Positions 58,237-64,000 of a DNA stretch of 64,000 bases are shown piece by piece. The DNA comes from Chlorella sorokiniana (lineage: Eukaryota > Chlorophyta > Trebouxiophyceae > Chlorellales > Chlorellaceae): assembly GCA_025917655.1 (NCBI GenBank), contig CP084613.1:4032001-4096000 (forward strand), given 5' to 3'. Position numbers and translations under genes: made by a program. Below the pieces are notes generated by a model. That model worked only from the letters and a program-made list of their open reading frames with translations, made no database searches and was not told where the DNA came from. Position 1 is the stretch's first letter, and every line of letters begins with the position of its first letter.

Positions 58237-59359
58237 TCACGATCCACATTCACCGCTTGCGTTTCGTGCCAGTCGCCTTCCCCCGCCGCTGCTGCCTGCC
58301 GCCCCTCTTGCGCCGCCGCTGCTACCTGCCGCCGCCAGTGATGCCGCATACAAGCACCGCTCCACGTCCGCAGGTGTCCAGTCCCTGCCGCTGCTCTTGC
58401 TTAGCTGTTTGGCCTTGGCTCGCAGGGCAGCTGTGAGCTCCAGCACCTTCGGAACTGCATCGGTCACGACGGGCAAACAGGCTTGGCTGAAGGCGGGCGC
58501 ACCCGCAGAACCTGCGTCATGCTTTCCTCGCACCCGTGTAGTCCTTGCTCTGCAGCGCCGCCAGCATTGCCTCGTCAGAACTGAAGGGAATGGACGAGTC
58601 AAAAGCCTCCAGGACCGCAGAAGCCGTGGCAGGGCCCACACCCTGCGAGGGTGACGGGCGGACGAGCGGGTGTAAGAGGCAAGGAGCACTCAGCCCTCCC
58701 GGTGCCCAGCGCACACGCCAAAAGATAATTGGAAGCAAGAAAGGCTGTGCCCGCTGCATGCCTTGAGCACAGTCAGCGCTGCCAAGGCCTCCTTGACGGC
58801 CGCCGGGGCGCTTCCTTGCCGCGGTGCGGCGCCAGCACGTCAAACGCCTTAGTGCTGGCGGCCTGCACGGCGGCAGGACCCGCCTCCCTAGCCCACTTTA
58901 GCAAGTTGGCCGTGTCTTGCCCCTCGTGAGCTTCCATTCTACCTGCGGGGGCAGCATGGGGGCACAGCAATCAACTCTGCGGTGGCACAGTGTGCGGGCC
59001 CTGCTGGCATGAACACGGAACACACCAGCTTGACCAGCTCGGTCTGCTTCAAGTGTGCAGGCTGTCGCTTGGATTCGTGCAGATCTTGTGGCAGCTCCTC
59101 ATGGAACCACCTGCAGGGGGACAAGGGAGAAGGAGGGGGAGGATGGCCAGGCAGAGCTGCCGCCGCTCAAGGGAACCGTCCACGTACACACACACGGTTC
59201 CCCCGGGACCCTGGACCTTGATACAGCAGCATCGCAAACATGAACCAGCCTGTCTAGCTCGACCAGCTTGGGTTTCCCGCCACCCTCCAGCGCCGCCCAA
59301 TAGCCGTCGAGCGCGGACTGCCATTGGGCAGCGTCTGAGCTCGACCAAAGAGATGCCAT
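58237..59359 (-). CDS. Conserved unknown protein with helix-hairpin-helix-like motif
   Basis: Exons: 59359-59250, 59110-59026, 58942-58762, 58642-58534, then a last exon ending at 58237 whose start is not settled. The protein reads MASLWSSSDAAQWQSALDGY, then WFHEELPQDLHE, ELVKLVEWKLTRGKTRP, KAFDVLAPHRG, LKGVGPATASAVLEAF, SIPFSSDEAM and DWTPADVERCLYAAS. GVGPATAS is the loop found in helix-hairpin-helix DNA-binding motifs, but a single copy does not prove DNA binding. I recall similar unnamed eukaryotic proteins and know no function. Two introns are GC-AG (GACAG|gctggt, CTCAAG|gcatgc). Two one-base deficits in exon 58942-58762 (near 58885 and 58806-58809) must be allowed; the exon length is then a multiple of three. 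Confidence 0.65.
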
Positions 59360-59574
59360 CGCAGCTTTAGCCTGATCGCCAGCCCAACCGGGGGAGAAAG
59401 CCACCGCAAAGGGAGCCCAAGGCGGGCAGCGTGCACAGCAGGCGATGTACGGCCTGTGTGTGCCGTTCAGGTTCTGGCCCCATGTTGTTGCAGGGCAGCG
59501 AGGGCCCAACCATCTGTGATTACGCATTGAGGTTGCTGCTCAGCACTCAGACGTGCCAGAACTAGAAGCAGTCA

Positions 59575-61076
59575 TCAAGATAGCTGGACCGCTTGCTTCC
59601 ACCGCCGCCACGGCGCCTCCACCTGCCGCGCGTGCCGCTGCGCCGCCGCCACAACATTGGCAAACAGCTGCTCCATGAGCTCCAGCAGCTTTTCATTGGC
59701 GTGCATGCCGTCATTGGGGCGGATGCACCAGGGCACGCAGTCTGAGCGGGATGGACGGGCGGCAGAGTGGAGGGCGGTGCGGTCAGGATCCTTGCAGGGC
59801 GCGATGGGGCCAGGCCGCACAAACCATGGTTCCTGGCCCGCGCTGCCCAGCGCCCGCACCTAACGCCAGGTGCAGCAGGTCCAAGTGGTGTGCGGGGCCG
59901 GTGGGGTAGAGGAAGCCCACGTCTTCGGCCATGCGCGAGTAGATGGGGGCCCACTCGCGTGGGACGTCCACCCGCGGCGGCGACTCCAGCGTGCTCTGCG
60001 GCGGCGGCGACACCCAGAAGAGCAGCAGGCCGGGCGGCGCGCGCTTGGCCAGCGCAACACGCAGGCGCTGCATCTGCGCCTCGAACTGGGTCAGGTTTTT
60101 GCTGGTCTTCAGGTGCCACGCCGCAGCATCCAACACCAACACGTCCGGCCACTCCTCCGGCCGCCTGCAGCCGCAGAATCACAGGATGGGGATGAAGCCT
60201 ACAGCCACGCAAAACATCCGGCCTCCAGCACTGTGGATCCCAGAAAGTTGGGCAGGCACGCCGGGAGCAGCTGAGGCGGGGGGACGGGGAGGGCAGGGTA
60301 GGCAGTGAGGCAGCTGGCTGGCATGCCCGCCGGGCGCACCAGCTGAGAATCACGTCCCGCACCATCCCCGCAACGCTCGTCACGTTGATGCGAGTGGTGA
60401 TGCTGCCGGGCAGGGACTGGGCCTTGTAGGGAGGTTTCTCCCCCTTGGGCAGCTGCTCGCCTGCAGTGGCACTCAGGGGTGGTGGCCACGTTCGGCAGCG
60501 CAGCAGCGGATGCTCGCCTCCCGCCAAAGCACCAGCACACCCACCTCCGAGCGTGGGCAGCAACGTGTTGTGGAAGTATCTGACGTGTGAATCGCCCACG
60601 AAGTACACCTTCTTGTTCTGCAGCAGCCCCGCAATCTCTGCCTTGCTGCGGCGGCGGAGGCTGCACGCCGCTACTGCAGCCGCATCCCATTGCCACAAAA
60701 ACCGCAGCTCCTCTTTGTGGTACACAAATGCTGGGTTTGTCACCGCAACTTCTGGTGGAAGCGGATCAGATGCATACCTGGAACAGCATGTTGGGCACCT
60801 TTTAATGGCTGGGGAGATGCTCAAGACACAAGCAGAGGACACCGGTAGAGACGGGCACAGCTGCGGCACTCACCGCTGGTCGTCGGCTGTCACCCGCTCC
60901 CACCGCCCTCGCAGTGCCGCTACGAGGCAGTCTGGAGGGCCCACACCTGGCCTGATGGCCTGGGAGAGGGACGCAGCCGACGTTCCGCTGCTGTTCTGGT
61001 ATACAAGCAGCACGACACAGGCTGCAAGAAGCAGGCGCTCCGGAGTGACGCTGGCGTGCCATTCCTTGGACTCCAT
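59575..61076 (-). CDS. SGNH/PC-esterase-like type II membrane protein, tandem copy 1
   Basis: Five exons in perfect phase, 342 residues: 61076-60874, 60777-60545, 60460-60340, 60164-59860, 59741-59575. A short N-terminal stretch precedes one hydrophobic anchor (LLLAACVVLLVYQN). The luminal part has KKVYFVGDSHVRYFHN with the GDS catalytic Ser block, DVLVLDAAAWHL, FWVSPPPQSTLE and near the end DCVPWCIRPNDGMHANEKLL, which supplies the Asp and His of the triad. This arrangement is that of PC-esterase/CAS1-like enzymes that add or remove acetyl groups on glycans in the Golgi. Substrate not known. No frame errors. Confidence 0.75.
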
Positions 61077-61426
61077 GGCTTCAAATCATAGCGCACAGCC
61101 AAAGAGGCGGCTTGTTCTAAGTAAACGGGTGCTCAGCTCTCACCCCAGGCCCAGCCGAATGTGGCGCTGGGTAGGCGAATCAGGGTTCGCCTGAAGTGAA
61201 AAAGACAACGATGCCGCTGATTAAGCCAGTGAAATAAAAATGGCCCCTAGCATGGACCAGCACTGCGCGGCGCCGGAATCGGTTGGCGCCGCGCATGCTG
61301 CAGGCGCAAATGGGATATCATGTGGCCTGTTGTTTACATCTTTGATTGAATGTGAGTGCAGCACCAACACTGCAAGACAGTTCACCAACATGAAATGAGT
61401 GTTACTACCTTGACCACTGAATTGAT
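61077..61426. other. Intergenic between tandem SGNH genes
   Basis: 350 bases with the promoter of copy 1 and the 3' region of copy 2. No coding evidence. Confidence 0.5.
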
Positions 61427-62984
61427 TCAAGCTGCTGCTGCTCTTGCGGCCGCTGCTGCTCCGCTGCTCCTCGGCTGCTGCAGCGCCGACGCCGCCAGCA
61501 CATTGGCAAACAGCTGCTCCGCAAGCTCCAGCAAGGTGTCGCTGGCGTGCAGGCCGTCGTCGTCCCGCACGCACCACGGCAGGCAGTCTGCGGGCGTGCA
61601 GCGCGGGGCGGCAGGCGTTCAGTGCCATGCCAGGCGCCACCCACTCTTCAGCGACTAGCGCACCTGCTCGTGCCTTCAAGCAAAGCCAGTGCAGTGGGTC
61701 ACAAGCAGCAGCTGCCCGCCACGAGAGGGGCGGGTGTCACCACCTGCGGCGCTGCCTCACCCAAGCTGAGCCGCTGGAAGTCTAGGTGGTGGGCGGGGCC
61801 AGAGGGGTGGAAGAAGCCGAGGTCGCCCGCCATGCGGGCATACACAGGGGCCCACTCACGCTGCACGTCCACCCGCGGCGGCGACGCCAGCGTGCTCTGC
61901 AGCGGCGGCGTGACCCAGAAGAGCAGCATGCCGGGCGGCGCCCGCGCCTGCAGCACCCGCTGCACCCCCTCCATCTCTTTCCGGTAGCGGCTCATGCTGT
62001 GCTTCTGCTTGAGGTGCCACGATGCCGCCGACAGCACCAGCACATCGGGCCACTCCTGCCTGCGGCGGGCGGCACGCCGAAACACGGGTGGGCAGGCACA
62101 TCAACGCACCCCCGGCCTCAGCTGGCTGGAGCTTGCACAAAGGAGGTCATGCACCCTAGCCACCAGAGCAGCGTGACCCGCCAAGCCTGCCCTGCGCCCA
62201 CCCAACCGCAGAGCCGCAGCGGCCGCCGCCAGCCCTGCAGCGCCGGGGGAGCATGCAGCCAGCCGGGCGGCTGCCGAGAACTCACAGGCTCAACAGCGTG
62301 TCCCGCAGCATGCCCGCCACGTTTGTCATGTTCTTGCGCATCACCACGCCGCCCGGCAGCGGGTCGATGCTGAAGCTCATCTTGGGAGTGGCGGGCGGCG
62401 GCAGGCCTGCAAGGACCCGCAAGTACGCGTCGGGCCTGGGCGGGGGGGGATGGGTTCTGCACGCAACCCGGCACCGCCGGCGTGCCCACCTGCCAGCTTG
62501 GCGAAGATCCAGTTGCCAAAGCGCATCGAGTGAGAGTCGCCGACAAAGTGCACTCGCTTTCCCTGCAGCACTCTTGTGAGGTCAGCTGTGCTGCGCCGCC
62601 GCGCTTTGCAGGCCGCCGCTGGCGCATCCCATTGCCACGCCAACCGCAGCTCCTCCTTGTTATACGTGAGCGCTGGCGACGTCACAGCCACAAGAGGTGC
62701 TGCAGGCTCTGTTGGCCTGCAGAGCAGCGTATTGGGGAGCAGAGTCAGGGCAGTGAGGAATAAACCAATGGCGGCGCGGTCGCTTACCGCACGTCGCCGG
62801 CGGCAAGCTGCCAGCTGCCCTGCAGCACTGCCAGGAGACAGTCTGGCAGTGCTGCGGTCGGTTTGGCGTGTCGAATGGTTCCATCGGGCGGCCTGCCGAC
62901 GTTGTGAAACACCAGAACTGCCAGGCACGCAGCAAGGGCAAGACGCTCAAGGCTGCGCCCTATCGGTGAATGACTGGCTTCCAT
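61427..62984 (-). CDS. SGNH/PC-esterase-like type II membrane protein, tandem copy 2
   Basis: Five exons in perfect phase, 334 residues: 62984-62788, 62716-62490, 62406-62286, 62059-61761, 61587-61427. Exon number, lengths and phases match copy 1. The anchor is LALAACLAVLVFHN. The catalytic blocks are GKRVHFVGDSHSMRFGN, DVLVLSAASWHL, FWVTPPLQSTLA and DCLPWCVRDDDGLHASDTLL. The C-terminus is Ala/Ser-rich rather than the Trp/Arg tail of copy 1. The tandem pair probably arose by duplication; the proteins are diverged enough that it is not recent. Confidence 0.75.
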
Positions 62985-63239
62985 ACTTAGGTTTTGAAAT
63001 AGAGCAACGATGCCGAGGCATTGGCTTGTCCATGAAACAACTACGTAAAGACAGCGACGGGTGGTTCAAGAGCTAACTGGGTGTTCCTCCCCTGGGCCAT
63101 GACCGAGTCACATTATCTTGAGATCCCAAAAGAACGGTGAGACCAATATATGGGGGATGAGAGCGGAGGGACAGCTCCACTCCACATTTGACTGTTCCAG
63201 GGCTGGGCCTGCTGCCAAATGGCTGTTCCATTTGTTCAC

Positions 63240-63781
63240 CTGCTCTCAGACTCAGCAGCTGCCCAGGCGCCACAGATTCCCCCTGAAGCTGCTTCCCTGA
63301 GAACTCCGTGGCTGGCGCTGCCCACACGCGCTCCGCTGAGCGCGGCCGCCGCACGCCCAAGCCCACCGACCGCCAGCGCGGGTCCCGCCGATGGACGGGG
63401 GCGGCGGCGCGGCACTGGCATGCAGCTCGTTCCACACCCGCACAGTGCCGCTGCGAAGTAGGCAGCTGCAGGTCGTGACGTCGTCGCGCCAATGAGTGAG
63501 CGTGGCCGCAGCTGCTGTATTGGCGCAGGCAGCGTGCGGCAATCCGCAGCGCATGGGAGATTGATGAGAAACGCTGGCCTGGAGCGGGTGCCGTTACCTG
63601 CCGCCTCCTGAGCAACCCCTGCTGCTGCCGTTGCTGCATGCCTCCTGATAGCTGGGGAGCCGATCGTGCTCCAACCGCTGATCAAATTCGCTCCTTGAGC
63701 TCCTACTCGGAATGCCAACCCCCAAGGTGGGGACAGCGAGGACGATGATACCGAGAACGGCCGCCAAACCAAGCACGGCAT
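63240..63781 (-). CDS. Doubtful gene with N-terminal membrane anchor, model unresolved
   Basis: One minus-strand frame reads a strongly hydrophobic segment (LGLAAVLGIIVLAVPTLGVG) followed by a polar stretch with SYQEACSNGSSRGCSGGG and a donor-like gtaacg at about 63598. A second segment after it reads WRDDVTTCSCLLRSGTVRVW. The hydrophobic frame has no ATG before it within the window unless a base is missing. Another frame does start with ATG at 63781. It may be a third type II membrane protein beside the SGNH pair. Low confidence. Confidence 0.25.
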
Positions 63782-64000
63782 TATGCTGAACTAATCATAA
63801 GCAATGAAGCCCGATAAACTTGTCAACGTCTCATGTTTTCTTCCGCCGCTCCGAAACCAAGCAAATCTTGCCGCACGGCTGCATTCAACGATCAATCACG
63901 GCTGTGATACGTCGATCGAGATACTAATAGGGCTGTGAAGAGGTGGACCACAACACTTCGATGTCGTCCCTCGTTGTTGTGCGCCCTTTTGTCCCTGTGG

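Noticed and set aside
1-64000. CRISPR arrays, prophage, insertion sequences or operons
   Set aside because: No direct-repeat/spacer array, transposase or terminal inverted repeats were seen. Genes are intron-rich and monocistronic in layout.

Overview
This window is nuclear DNA from a green alga. The base composition is very GC-rich. The genes are densely split by short introns, and there are chloroplast and thylakoid targeting peptides. The gene set is plant-like: ABCG transporter, mTERF, a PHD/GNAT chromatin protein, P5-type protein disulfide isomerase, serine carboxypeptidase. A trebouxiophyte relative of Chlorella is my best guess, but that is inference. There is no bacterial-style operon, CRISPR array, rRNA or recognisable tRNA. 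Gene models were built by hand from splice sites, reading phase and family resemblance.

Layout. 1-175 (-) 5' end of a chloroplast-targeted protein. 433-2238 (+) START/DUF220-like lipid-binding protein. 2350-3447 (-) longin/SNARE-like small trafficking subunit (TSET TCUP-like). 3801-9751 (+) MABP1/WDR62-like WD40 scaffold. 9907-11020 (-) unknown. 11218-12227 (-) PIG-X. 12840-17912 (+) PHD finger plus GNAT protein with zinc-ribbon-like and coiled-coil extensions. 18311-21394 (-) serine carboxypeptidase. 21806-25050 (-) P5-type PDI. 25695-28243 and 29448-32424 (+) tandem paralogs of an unnamed GAF-like plus transmembrane family. 34062-35087 (-) thylakoid-targeted protein. 35644-43644 (-) ABCG transporter with a cysteine-rich ectodomain. 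44123-45198 (-) mTERF. 45542-48507 (+) TFIIIC GTF3C2-like WD40 protein. 48924-49508 (+) small unknown. 50712-53622 (-) short-chain dehydrogenase. 54596-57640 (-) PP2A B55 subunit. 58237-59359 (-) conserved unknown with a helix-hairpin-helix-like motif. 59575-61076 and 61427-62984 (-) tandem SGNH/PC-esterase-like membrane proteins. 63240-63781 (-) doubtful gene end.

The genes do not form one pathway. Several serve the secretory system: PIG-X (GPI anchors), PDI, carboxypeptidase, SGNH proteins and the trafficking subunit. Others serve chromatin and transcription: PHD/GNAT, TFIIIC, mTERF.

Two patterns run across the window. First, about twenty single-base deficits sit at runs of G or C (rarely T) inside otherwise conserved reading frames. 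Sequencing under-calling of homopolymers is the likeliest cause. Second, roughly one intron in fifteen starts with GC instead of GT. The most interesting biological feature is the tandem GAF/transmembrane pair, whose two copies differ in intron positions and show mosaic identity.
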